NCBI RefSeq assembly: GCF_023516435.1
Contig: NZ_CP097332.1
Span: 3,286,001-3,350,000 of the forward strand
Origin: Jatrophihabitans telluris
GTDB lineage: Bacteria; Actinomycetota; Actinomycetes; Mycobacteriales; Jatrophihabitantaceae
Reading direction: 5' to 3'
Length of the DNA: 64,000 bases
This document shows, piece after piece, positions 28,373 through 35,216 of the stretch (positions are counted from its first letter, which is position 1; each line of letters begins with the position of its first letter). The notes under the pieces are model-generated. The model was not told the origin of the DNA and searched no databases. It was given only the letters and a program-made list of their open reading frames with translations. Made by a program: the position numbers and the translations under genes.

Positions 28373-28690
28373 CAGCCCTCCCATGGGCGATCAGAGCGAC
28401 CATCCTCCCAAAGAACAATCAGGAAGGAACCGTCAACGACCCACCGGGGTCCGCGTCACCGGGGTCACAAGGGTGTGCACCTTCCGACCGCCCCGAACGA
28501 CCAAGGCGTCTCGACGGCAGTTCCGCGTTGACTCGTTGCAGCCGAGTGGCGGTGCACACCGAATTAAACTGGTTTCGGGCTCAAGTCCGGGCGGACGCCG
28601 CTCTTTCCGAGTCGACATCTTTAGCTACTGCCGCGCTCGCCACGGTCCCATCCACCGAGTGCCGATCCTTGGCGCTGATACATTCCCGAG

Positions 28691-29299
28691 TCACAGAAGC
28701 ACTGCGCTGATGGCGTGGCCAAGTCTATCTATGAATTCGAGTGCAGTCGAGGCAGTCGCCTGGTTGATCGGATATCTGTGAAGTCTCGGAGGCGTCGGAT
28801 CCAAGTCGGCCTCGTGGGCAATGAGATTGCGTCTGTCGATTATCAACTTCAGCTGATTTTTCACAACTTGATCTGGGTCTAGTCTTCCAACGCGAACGAC
28901 ACCGAGTTCACGCGCGACCTCCTCCCAGAGCTTAACGTCGCTAACTAGACGTACAGCATCCGCAACTTTGTCGGGGTGTTGGAACGATTGGGTCTTTTGT
29001 TGTTCTCGTATTTCGTTCTCAAGCCAAGCGCCCGAACTGAACCGAGATCGATCTGCCTCAAGAGCTTTGTGTACCGAATCAAGACTGACGCGGAAACGAC
29101 TAAAGGCAGCGGGCCATGAGGCACGGGGGGAGGTTCGCAGGGATATCATGCGACTCCGAACTTCGTCGTGAATAAAGTAGTCAAACGCACTTACACCCTG
29201 AACAATTGACGCGCGATACATATCCGACACGTCAACTGCAGAACTAACAAGCGCAGAGATCGAAGCGGCTGAAGCGGCAATGTCAGCTGCGTAATGCAT
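28691..29299 (-). CDS. HEPN-domain protein (RiboL-PSP-HEPN-like)
   Basis: A helical protein of about 202 residues. Its C-terminal part carries DRRNLIAHEADLDP, the R-x4-6-H active-site motif of HEPN ribonucleases, in the context R-N-x-I-A-H-E typical of RiboL-PSP-HEPN proteins found in phage-defence and toxin modules. ATG 29299 has AGAGG just upstream; TTG 29335, which overlaps the ParA stop, is the alternative start and would add 12 residues. It follows the ParA-like gene in one operon. Base composition is AT-richer than the rest of the island. RNase/toxin activity is inferred from the motif. Confidence 0.75.
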   Translation of the reverse strand: MHYAADIAASAASISALVSSAVDVSDMYRASIVQGVSAFDYFIHDEVRSRMISLRTSPRASWPAAFSRFRVSLDSVHKALEADRSRFSSGAWLENEIREQQKTQSFQHPDKVADAVRLVSDVKLWEEVARELGVVRVGRLDPDQVVKNQLKLIIDRRNLIAHEADLDPTPPRLHRYPINQATASTALEFIDRLGHAISAVLL

Positions 29300-29324
29300 G
29301 TTCCTCTCGAAAGTTTGGAGCTCA

Positions 29325-30416
29325 TCAACTGGCAACGTCGGCCGACCCAGAGGCGGTTACTACATTCATGACTCGCGTAGCAAGACTTTCGAACTGTTGG
29401 TTGAAAGCGTCGCGGGAAGTCTCCCAGTTCTCTTGCACCGAACCAACCGCACCAAGCTGTGCGGCCGACAAAGCAAAGACTGGCGTTAGGAATTCCTGCG
29501 ACTTAGCGATTAGACTATTAAACTCTGCGATTTGCGCTAAGCAGAAGTCATCAGATATCCCGTTAGAGGCGTAAAGCTCCTCCGGCAAGAGCAAACCTGC
29601 CCCACCGAGGGCCGGTGCGAGTTTTGTTCGCACCGCTTCACCCACTTCGTCAATCCAGCGCTGAAACGCTGCAGCAGGTTGTCCTGCACGCGGGCGAAAC
29701 TTTTGAATAATTGTGCCAATTAACTTTAGCCGTGGTTCGGGAAAGGGGTACGCGGCATCGCGCAGCACAGGCAGTGCCGACGCCTGCTGTGCCCATGTGT
29801 TCCACCTCGGCAACACGCGCGAGAGGGAGTCCATCGCCATGACCGAAAAGAAATCCGGAGCCGAGGGGATAATTACATAGTCGGAGGTAGAGACTAGATT
29901 CTGGTTAATTGGTCCGAGTCCTGGACTCATGTCGATCAGCACGACATCGGCTTCAATTGCCTCAGCACTACGGTCGATCATGAAGCTGAGGCTTCCCGGA
30001 AGATTCTTTAAGGCCTGAATTGCACCGCTTAGCTCTTGGGCGATACCCAGCGTCGTCTCGTACTCCGAGATTCGCAGGTCTCCCGCAAGTAGATATAGTC
30101 CCTCCCTTTGAGGGACTGCAGTCAGCGGAACCGGCTCTATCGGGCGGGGTTGAGCCTCGAAGGCGGGTACGACGCCGGATCGAATTGTTCCCCCTGTACC
30201 GTTGCTTAGGTTATAAAAGTCTTCAATTTCATTTGCCCCTGTGTAGCCGAGTACCATGCCCGTAAGGTTGCACTGCGGGTCAGCGTCGACTAGCACCACT
30301 CGGTGGCCCTGCGCGGCCAGCTTCCATCCGAGGTTGAAGGTAGTAGTTGTCTTGCTCACCCCGCCCTTGTGGTTGAACAGAGCAATCTTTACAACTGGTT
30401 TCGCATCGACGGGCAT
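29325..30416 (-). CDS. ParA/MinD-type ATPase partnered with HEPN protein
   Basis: A 363-residue P-loop ATPase. The deviant Walker A is FNHKGGVSKTTTTFN (about 14-28), followed by VVLVDADPQCNLTG and Walker B DVVLIDMSPGLGP. The C-terminal helical region ends in a long predicted coil (ENWETSRDAFNQQFESLATRVMN). ATG 30416 is taken because the KGGVSKT motif then lies near the N-terminus; the 62 residues before it in the open frame come from an IS481 relic. There is no ParB gene or parS-like repeat, so a partition role is unlikely. It may control or target the HEPN protein. Confidence 0.8.
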   Translation of the reverse strand: MPVDAKPVVKIALFNHKGGVSKTTTTFNLGWKLAAQGHRVVLVDADPQCNLTGMVLGYTGANEIEDFYNLSNGTGGTIRSGVVPAFEAQPRPIEPVPLTAVPQREGLYLLAGDLRISEYETTLGIAQELSGAIQALKNLPGSLSFMIDRSAEAIEADVVLIDMSPGLGPINQNLVSTSDYVIIPSAPDFFSVMAMDSLSRVLPRWNTWAQQASALPVLRDAAYPFPEPRLKLIGTIIQKFRPRAGQPAAAFQRWIDEVGEAVRTKLAPALGGAGLLLPEELYASNGISDDFCLAQIAEFNSLIAKSQEFLTPVFALSAAQLGAVGSVQENWETSRDAFNQQFESLATRVMNVVTASGSADVAS

Positions 30417-30544
30417 GCTCGAACTATTCCACGACAGTGGAACCATCGGCTGGCAACTCACCGTTGGGATCGGAGGGGATCTCGTCACGAGCTGTAGCCA
30501 GCCGAAGGCGCATGACCTGAGCGGCCGGTCGAGCACGATGACGA

Positions 30545-30690
30545 CGACGCTCTGGCGCCGCATGCGCTCCGGCACCCCATACCGGCGCGCCACCGCGGTC
30601 ACCGACGAGCCGTCAACACCTCACGGACCGCCTGATATCGCTGCTCCACCAACCCCGGCTCCACCAGCACGACGAACTCCCCTCGCTGCG
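30545..30690 (-). pseudogene. IS481-family transposase N-terminal relic
   Basis: On the minus strand one frame reads VLVEPGLVEQRYQAVREVL and, after a shift, another reads DGSSVTAVARRYGV. Together they make the N-terminal HTH of IS481-type transposases. The rest is gone or scrambled. The upstream sequence (CGGTAGGTGCGTGACAC on the minus strand) resembles leader DNA of such elements. The remainder of 30417-30925 holds no other recognisable gene. Confidence 0.45.
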
Positions 30691-30925
30691 AAGACCGCAA
30701 CGCAGAGCCCGCCGCGGAGAGCTGGAGAGTGTCACGCACCTACCGGGACCACTGTCGCCCACCTACCGGAACCGCGTCCAGAAACTGTCGCCAAGGAGCC
30801 GAACACGACCTGTCCAGCATCAACCGGAGACGCACAACCGGGACAGCACAGAGCCCTCTGGCAACCAATGGCAACCAGGATTTTTTGGAGCTAGGGCCAA
30901 GTGCTTCTAGCCCTTTAGAAATGGG

Positions 30926-30998
30926 TGGAGCTGAGGGGACTCGAACCCCTGACCCCCACACTGCCAGTGTGGTGCGCTACCAGCTGCGCCACAGCCCC
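30926..30998 (-). tRNA. tRNA-Ala (anticodon GGC)
   Basis: The minus strand folds as a full cloverleaf. The acceptor GGGGCTG pairs with CAGCTCC (one G-U), the D-arm is GCGC ... GCGC, the anticodon stem CCACA/TGTGG encloses loop CTGGCAG (anticodon GGC), and the T-arm AGGGG-TTCGAGT-CCCCT follows. The 3' CCA is not encoded. This gene is the integration target of the island; the shared 21 bp cover tRNA nucleotides 31-51. Confidence 0.95.
30948..30968. repeat. attR, 21-bp direct repeat inside tRNA-Ala
   Basis: Identical to 252-272. It spans the anticodon loop to variable loop of the tRNA, the region used by integrases of the anticodon-loop class. The island lies on the 3' side of the tRNA, so the functional gene now carries an island-derived 3' half. 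Confidence 0.8.
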
Positions 30999-31000
30999 TT

Positions 31001-31233
31001 ACCAATTCGCCCATCTGGTAACGGCGGGCGAACCGAAAGGAGAGTCTACACAGACGAAACCCTATCTCCGAACCACCCCTGTGTAGCCCCCGCATCCAGC
31101 CGCACGACCTCCCCGGTCACACCCGCCGGCCACGCACCGCACGCCACACATCACCCCAGGAACCACCCCAGAAACCACACCGAGGGCAAACCACACCTGA
31201 GAGATTCCGCCACGCCGACACCCCCCGGATTCG
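31001..31233. other. non-coding spacer between tRNA-Ala and hup promoter
   Basis: C-rich on the plus strand with no convincing gene, RNA or repeat. It belongs to the ancestral chromosome side of the integration site. Confidence 0.5.
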
Positions 31234-31262
31234 TTGACTTGCGTGCCTCTCAGCCATACTTG
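31234..31262 (+). promoter_or_regulatory. candidate sigma-70 promoter of the HU gene
   Basis: TTGACT (31234-31239) and TACTTG (31257-31262) are separated by exactly 17 bp and lie about 80 bp before the HU start, in the right orientation. The -35 box matches five of six consensus bases; the -10 box is weaker. Confidence 0.55.
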
Positions 31263-31339
31263 ATGCGAGCCGCAACCGGCCGCCTGCCGCCGACGGGTCC
31301 CACCCCGGCGCGGCGAGGGACAACCATAAGGAGACATTC

Positions 31340-31615
31340 GTGAACCGCAAGGAACTGGTGACTGCGGTCGCCGAGCACGCAGACCTCGAGCAGAAGACGG
31401 TCGACGCGGTCCTGCGCAGCCTGCAGGCCACCCTGGAAGGCGCAGTCGCCAAGGGCGACAAGGTCAGCGTCCCGGGCTTCTTCGCTCTCGCTGTTGGCGA
31501 CCGTGCTGCCCGTGAGGGCCGCAACCCCGCCACGGGCGAGACCATCAAGATCCCGGCCGCCAAGACGGTCAAGTTCTCGGCCGGCAGCTCCCTCAAGGAC
31601 GCCGCCAACAAGTAA
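31340..31615 (+). CDS. hup: HU-family DNA-binding protein
   Basis: A 91-residue nucleoid protein, MNRKELVTAVAEHADL ... VPGFFALAVGDRAAREGRNPATGETIKIPA. The beta-arm motif GRNPATGE and phenylalanine core are typical of HU, which bends DNA as a dimer. It lacks the long Lys/Ala tail of mycobacterial HupB. GTG 31340 has AAGGAGA 6 bases upstream. It is monocistronic, with its own promoter and terminator. Confidence 0.95.
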   Translation: MNRKELVTAVAEHADLEQKTVDAVLRSLQATLEGAVAKGDKVSVPGFFALAVGDRAAREGRNPATGETIKIPAAKTVKFSAGSSLKDAANK

Positions 31616-31667
31616 GCCGCGAACGGCCACGCGCACGGCTGAAACCCAAGCGCGATAAGCCAAACTG

Positions 31668-31703
31668 ATCAGGGCCGGTACCCCACGGGGTACCGGCCCT
31701 GAT
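31668..31703. terminator. strong hairpin terminator after hup
   Basis: A perfect 16-bp stem, ATCAGGGCCGGTACCC paired with its complement (31688-31703), around a 4-base loop. It lies between the 3' ends of the convergent hup gene and the copper operon, so it can serve both. No long U-tract follows, as is common in high-GC actinobacteria. Confidence 0.8.
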
Positions 31704-31755
31704 TGCGTTCAGCCCGCCACGCCGACGACGGCCACGCCGCAGCCGCAGCCGCCCG

Positions 31756-33183
31756 CTACTTGGACGACGACGCTGAAGCGGAGGACGAAGCCGACGCCGA
31801 CTTGGACGACGACACCGACTTCGACGAAGACACCGAAGGCGACGAAGACACCGATGGCGACACAGACCCCGACGTGGTCGCCGCCGGCGTCGGCGACGGA
31901 GCGGCGGTCGACTTGGCCGAGGCCAGCGCCTTCGTGATCGCCGCGTCGATCTGGGCCACCGTCGGCACCGCGTTCACCGCACCGATGCGCTTGCCCGCCA
32001 CGAACACCGTCGGCGTCCCGGACACGCCCGCCTTCGACGCCTCCTCCGTCACCGCCGTGACCAGGCCCTTGTGCTGCTGCCCGCTGACACACGTCGAGAA
32101 CGTGGCCGACGACACCCCGGCCTGCTTGCCCCACGCGATCAGCGTCGAGTCCGGCACGCCCTTGGTGCCCTCGGCGGGCTGGTTGTCCTTGCCGCTCGTC
32201 TTGCCGTACATGATGTCGTGCAGCTTCACGAAGACCGCTGCCGACGTGTCCGAGGCGCAGTAGAGCGCGTTCGCCGCCCGCGATGAGTACTTGTTGCCGT
32301 TCGAGGACGAGTCCAGGAACGACATCAGGTGATAGTTGACCTTGATGTTGGTGGCCTTGGTCTTGGCCTCCAGGTCCGTCCCCAGTCCGCTCTGCTCCAG
32401 CTGCTTGCAGATCGGGCACTGCGGGTCCTCGTACAAGTCCACCGTCACCGGCGACTGCACGTTGCCGACCCGCACACCCGTCGTCGCGGAGGCATTGGTC
32501 GAGGCCACCGCCGACGTGTCGATCTTGGCCCGGCCGCCCTGGACTCCGACCGCGATCAGGCTCACCAGCACCACCACGGCCGCCGTACCCAGCGCCAGGT
32601 ACCGCTGCTTGTGCCTGAGCTCGACCTCGGCCGCCGCCCGCGCCGCCCGGTACCGGCGGACGTTCTTCTCCGACTTGGCCTGCTTCGCGGTGAGGCCGGG
32701 CACCATCTCCGACTTGATCAGGGCCTCGTCGACCGAGAACTTCGTCAGCGCGAAGACGACCAGGTAGACCGACAGCACGATCAGGCCCAGATCGCGCAGG
32801 ATGTCCAGCGTGTACGCCGTCGAGGTGGTCACTCCCCCACCACCGAAACACCCGCATTCGATCTTGATGTTGCGCGCCGCCGCCTGCACGATGCCCACCA
32901 GGAACACCAGCAGCAGGACGACCGACACCGCCGCCGCGTACCGGGTGATCAGGCCCACCAGCAGCAGGATCGCGATCGACAGCTCCAGCACCGGCAGCCC
33001 GTACCCGATCGCCTTGGACAGCCACTCCGGCGTCGCGTCGTAGGCGCGCACGGCCTGCACGAACGTCAGCGGGTGCGCGATCTTCGACAGCGACGCCCAC
33101 CCCCAGACGAGGGCGAGCACGATCCGCACCGCCAGTCCGACCCAGCCCAACCGGTCCCGGACCGCGGTAGGTACAGCCTTCAC
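31756..33183 (-). CDS. MauE/DoxX membrane domain fused to DsbA-like thioredoxin
   Basis: A 475-residue two-part protein. Residues about 10-150 form a four-helix MauE/DoxX-type membrane domain with a Cys-rich loop (IECGCFGGGG). A helix near 200-220 is followed by an extracytoplasmic DsbA-like thioredoxin domain with active site CPIC (EDPQCPICKQLE) and the cis-Pro loop GVSGTPTVFVAG. The last 60 residues are a Ser/Lys/Ala repeat tail. It should move electrons or make/reduce disulfides outside the membrane, perhaps keeping Cys ligands of copper proteins ready. It is the last gene of the copper operon, 14 bp after sco. Confidence 0.85.
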   Translation of the reverse strand: MKAVPTAVRDRLGWVGLAVRIVLALVWGWASLSKIAHPLTFVQAVRAYDATPEWLSKAIGYGLPVLELSIAILLLVGLITRYAAAVSVVLLLVFLVGIVQAAARNIKIECGCFGGGGVTTSTAYTLDILRDLGLIVLSVYLVVFALTKFSVDEALIKSEMVPGLTAKQAKSEKNVRRYRAARAAAEVELRHKQRYLALGTAAVVVLVSLIAVGVQGGRAKIDTSAVASTNASATTGVRVGNVQSPVTVDLYEDPQCPICKQLEQSGLGTDLEAKTKATNIKVNYHLMSFLDSSSNGNKYSSRAANALYCASDTSAAVFVKLHDIMYGKTSGKDNQPAEGTKGVPDSTLIAWGKQAGVSSATFSTCVSGQQHKGLVTAVTEEASKAGVSGTPTVFVAGKRIGAVNAVPTVAQIDAAITKALASAKSTAAPSPTPAATTSGSVSPSVSSSPSVSSSKSVSSSKSASASSSASASSSK

Positions 33184-33197
33184 CGAAACGTGCTCCC

Positions 33198-33845
33198 TTA
33201 CTTCTGCGCGGCTACGACCTGCAGGTCGTGCGCGATCTGGCCGGACTGGTTGTTGCTTTGCAGAAATGCCACGCGTGCGTAGTCGTCAGAACCGTAGAGC
33301 AAAACCTGCGCCGAGTGCTGCTTTCCGTCCCCTTCGGCCAAAGTCACGTGTGCCGCGACCTGGGCGGTGTCGATCTGGGTCTGGGTCCCGTACAGGCCGA
33401 TGAACCGGTTCGGCACGTCGGAATCGAAGTGGTCCAGCCACTTGCGGATCGCCGGTCCGGTGTCGTTCTTGACGTCGGTCGTCACGAACACCACCTGCGT
33501 CCGGTTGCGGATCGGGGTGGGTACCTGCGCCAGCGCACCGGCGATATCGGCCATCGTGGTCGGGCAGATATCCGGGCAATGGGTGTAACCGAAATACAGC
33601 AGTGTCGGTTTGCCCGCGGTCTGCTGGCCGAACTTGAACTGCTTGCCCGCGGTGTCGGTCAGGGTGAACTGCGGTCGGGGCTGCGCCGGGTCCAGCCCCA
33701 CTCCCTGATACGTGGGGTTGGTGTGGTCGTTGAGTTCCGAGGCCACCGTCGAAGCCGGTTTGCCGCCGGAGGAGGACGAGCACCCGGCCACCAGCAGCAA
33801 CGCGCCGGCTCCGATCGCCGCCGCCAGCAGCCGTCCGACCCTCAT
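33198..33845 (-). CDS. SCO1/SenC-family copper chaperone lipoprotein
   Basis: A 215-residue lipoprotein: the signal ends in LLLVAGC, a clear lipobox. The thioredoxin fold carries the copper-binding CxxxC in HCPDICPTTM, and a downstream His (VAAHVTLAEG) fits the third copper ligand. SCO proteins load the CuA centre of cytochrome c oxidase. ATG overlap with the preceding PCuAC gene indicates coupled translation. Confidence 0.92.
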   Translation of the reverse strand: MRVGRLLAAAIGAGALLLVAGCSSSSGGKPASTVASELNDHTNPTYQGVGLDPAQPRPQFTLTDTAGKQFKFGQQTAGKPTLLYFGYTHCPDICPTTMADIAGALAQVPTPIRNRTQVVFVTTDVKNDTGPAIRKWLDHFDSDVPNRFIGLYGTQTQIDTAQVAAHVTLAEGDGKQHSAQVLLYGSDDYARVAFLQSNNQSGQIAHDLQVVAAQK

Positions 33846-34396
33846 GAGGCGCTCGCGGACGGGCTGGGCGAGCCAGTGCCGCCGGCTGCGGTCGGCGCGG
33901 GCGCCGTGAGCGCGATCACCGGAGCCGTCACCAGCACATCACCGGCATCGGCGAAGCTCAATTGCAGATTGACCGTCTGACCGACCTTGATCGGGCCGTA
34001 CAACTTCTCGATCATCACGTGCACTTTCCCGGGAGTGAGGACAACCGAACCGTGGGCGGGGATTTCCAGCCCGTTGGCCAGGCCGATCATGCCGCCGCTG
34101 GCTGAGTAGTCGTGCAGGGACGCCACTGCCCCCGCACCGGAGGTGATGGACATCAGCCTGTCAGGTGTTCCTGTGGTGTTGTACACGGTGAAGTAGGCCG
34201 CCGCGTTGACGTCGTTGGCCGGCTCCCGCACATACGCCCCGCCCACCACGATCGGCGACGCGGACGCCGTGGTTGGCGCGGCCCCACCGGTGGACGCGCT
34301 CGACTGGGGGATGGAGCCCCGGACCAGGCCCGCCATCCCGAGCAGGATGGCCAGCGCGGCGACGAAGAACGTCCAGGGTGGGCGGGTCGTGCTCAT
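33842..34396 (-). CDS. PCu(A)C-type periplasmic copper chaperone
   Basis: A 184-residue exported protein with an N-terminal membrane anchor (WTFFVAALAILLGMAGLV). The copper site follows the family pattern H-M-x10-M-x21-H-x-M in modified form: LHDYSASGGM ... PAHGSVVL ... KVHVM. It works with SCO1 in assembling CuA of cytochrome oxidase. It overlaps the YcnI gene before it and sco after it by ATGA. Confidence 0.9.
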   Translation of the reverse strand: MSTTRPPWTFFVAALAILLGMAGLVRGSIPQSSASTGGAAPTTASASPIVVGGAYVREPANDVNAAAYFTVYNTTGTPDRLMSITSGAGAVASLHDYSASGGMIGLANGLEIPAHGSVVLTPGKVHVMIEKLYGPIKVGQTVNLQLSFADAGDVLVTAPVIALTAPAPTAAGGTGSPSPSASAS

Positions 34397-35169
34397 CGAC
34401 TCGATGCCCCCGCCCGGACCGAACGCCGGATCGACACCAGCAACGCCAGCGCACCGGCCGCCGCCAGCAGGGCGATGATCCCGATCAACAGCGCGACCTC
34501 GGCGACCGTGTTCGAGCTGTCCGCCCCGGATTCAGCGCTGGCCGACTCGGAACCCCCGCCCGAACCCGAAGCCGACACAGAGGGCGACGAACCGGAACCG
34601 GCCGTCCCCGAGGTCGCCGCCGCGGGAGCGAGTGACACGGCCGGAGCCGGGTGGTCGGGCTCCGTGGTCGAGCCGGGCGCCGGGAGCTCGATCCAGCTCA
34701 CCGTGGAGCCGTCGGAGTACTTCTGCACCACCTTGAACGTCAGCGTCGAGGTCTCGGGCAACGGCCCGGCGCTGATCACGAACGTGTCGAACTGGCCCGG
34801 CGCGATGCCGCGGGCGCCGGCCGCGACCTTCCAGTCGATCTCGGTGACGATCGAGGTGACCGCCCCGCCGTCACTGGACAGCGGGGTGCTCGGCTTGGCG
34901 GTCTTCTCCGTGTACGTCCAGCCGGGCTTGGGTTGCACCGACACCGACGCGATCGGGGTGTCCAGCGGCAGCTGGACCGCCACCGCGACCGTGTTCGCCG
35001 CCGCGCTCTCGGTCGGCACCTGGAACGTGATGGTGCTGTAGCCGCCCTGCACCGCGTTCGCAGCCGACACGGTGACGTGAGCGAGCGCGGGGGCGGCCGT
35101 CAGCAGTCCGAGCCCCAGCACCGCGGCGGAGGCGAGACCGACGGCGCCGGCGCGACGAGTGAGCTTCAC
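34393..35169 (-). CDS. YcnI-family (DUF1775) copper-associated membrane protein
   Basis: A protein of about 258 residues. The signal peptide ends ALA|HVTV, leaving an N-terminal histidine, which in YcnI proteins is part of the monohistidine copper site. The DUF1775 beta-sandwich (TITFQVPTESAAANTVAVAVQLP ... PGWTYTEKT) follows. A Ser/Gly/Ala linker and one C-terminal helix (VALLIGIIALLAAAGALALLV) anchor it. GTG 35169 is preferred over GTG 35190 because GAAAGG lies upstream. Confidence 0.85.
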   Translation of the reverse strand: MKLTRRAGAVGLASAAVLGLGLLTAAPALAHVTVSAANAVQGGYSTITFQVPTESAAANTVAVAVQLPLDTPIASVSVQPKPGWTYTEKTAKPSTPLSSDGGAVTSIVTEIDWKVAAGARGIAPGQFDTFVISAGPLPETSTLTFKVVQKYSDGSTVSWIELPAPGSTTEPDHPAPAVSLAPAAATSGTAGSGSSPSVSASGSGGGSESASAESGADSSNTVAEVALLIGIIALLAAAGALALLVSIRRSVRAGASSR

Positions 35170-35216
35170 GGAAATGCCTTTCAGTTGCACGGTTGCAGGA
35201 CGGGTGGAGCGGTGGA

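Larger units (their letters stand above)
27183..28435 (-). mobile_element. IS3-family insertion sequence, degenerate
   Basis: A 1.25-kb element with imperfect terminal inverted repeats (TGTCGGTTC at 27183; TGACGGTTC on the other strand from 28435), accurate to about 3 bp. It contains orfA and orfB on the minus strand. OrfB is broken by two apparent single-base insertions, so the copy should be inactive unless these are sequencing errors. It interrupts an M48 protease gene near the right part of the island. Confidence 0.65.
252..30968. mobile_element. genomic island in tRNA-Ala(GGC) carrying a Dpd DNA-modification system
   Basis: The interval is flanked by perfect 21-bp direct repeats, the right one inside an intact tRNA-Ala. 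It contains a complete 7-deazaguanine DNA modification and restriction system, two IS3-family elements, an IS481 relic, a truncated M48 protease gene and a ParA/HEPN gene pair. Base composition is visibly lower in GC than the chromosome to the right, most clearly at 28700-30400. No tyrosine or serine recombinase gene was recognised, so the island is probably immobile by itself or lost its integrase. The short gaps 273-385 and 1620-1856 hold nothing recognisable. Confidence 0.75.

Noticed and set aside
28561-28600. tRNA-like T-arm (GGTTTCGGGCTCAAGTCC) as a second tRNA or att remnant
   Set aside because: No acceptor or anticodon arm can be formed around it and it has no second copy in the window.
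29325-30416. ParA protein as a plasmid/chromosome partition gene
   Set aside because: No ParB-like partner with HTH and no centromere-like iterons nearby; its coupled partner is a HEPN protein.
29325-30602. 425-aa ParA form
   Set aside because: The first 62 residues come from the IS481 relic; the conserved protein begins at ATG 30416.
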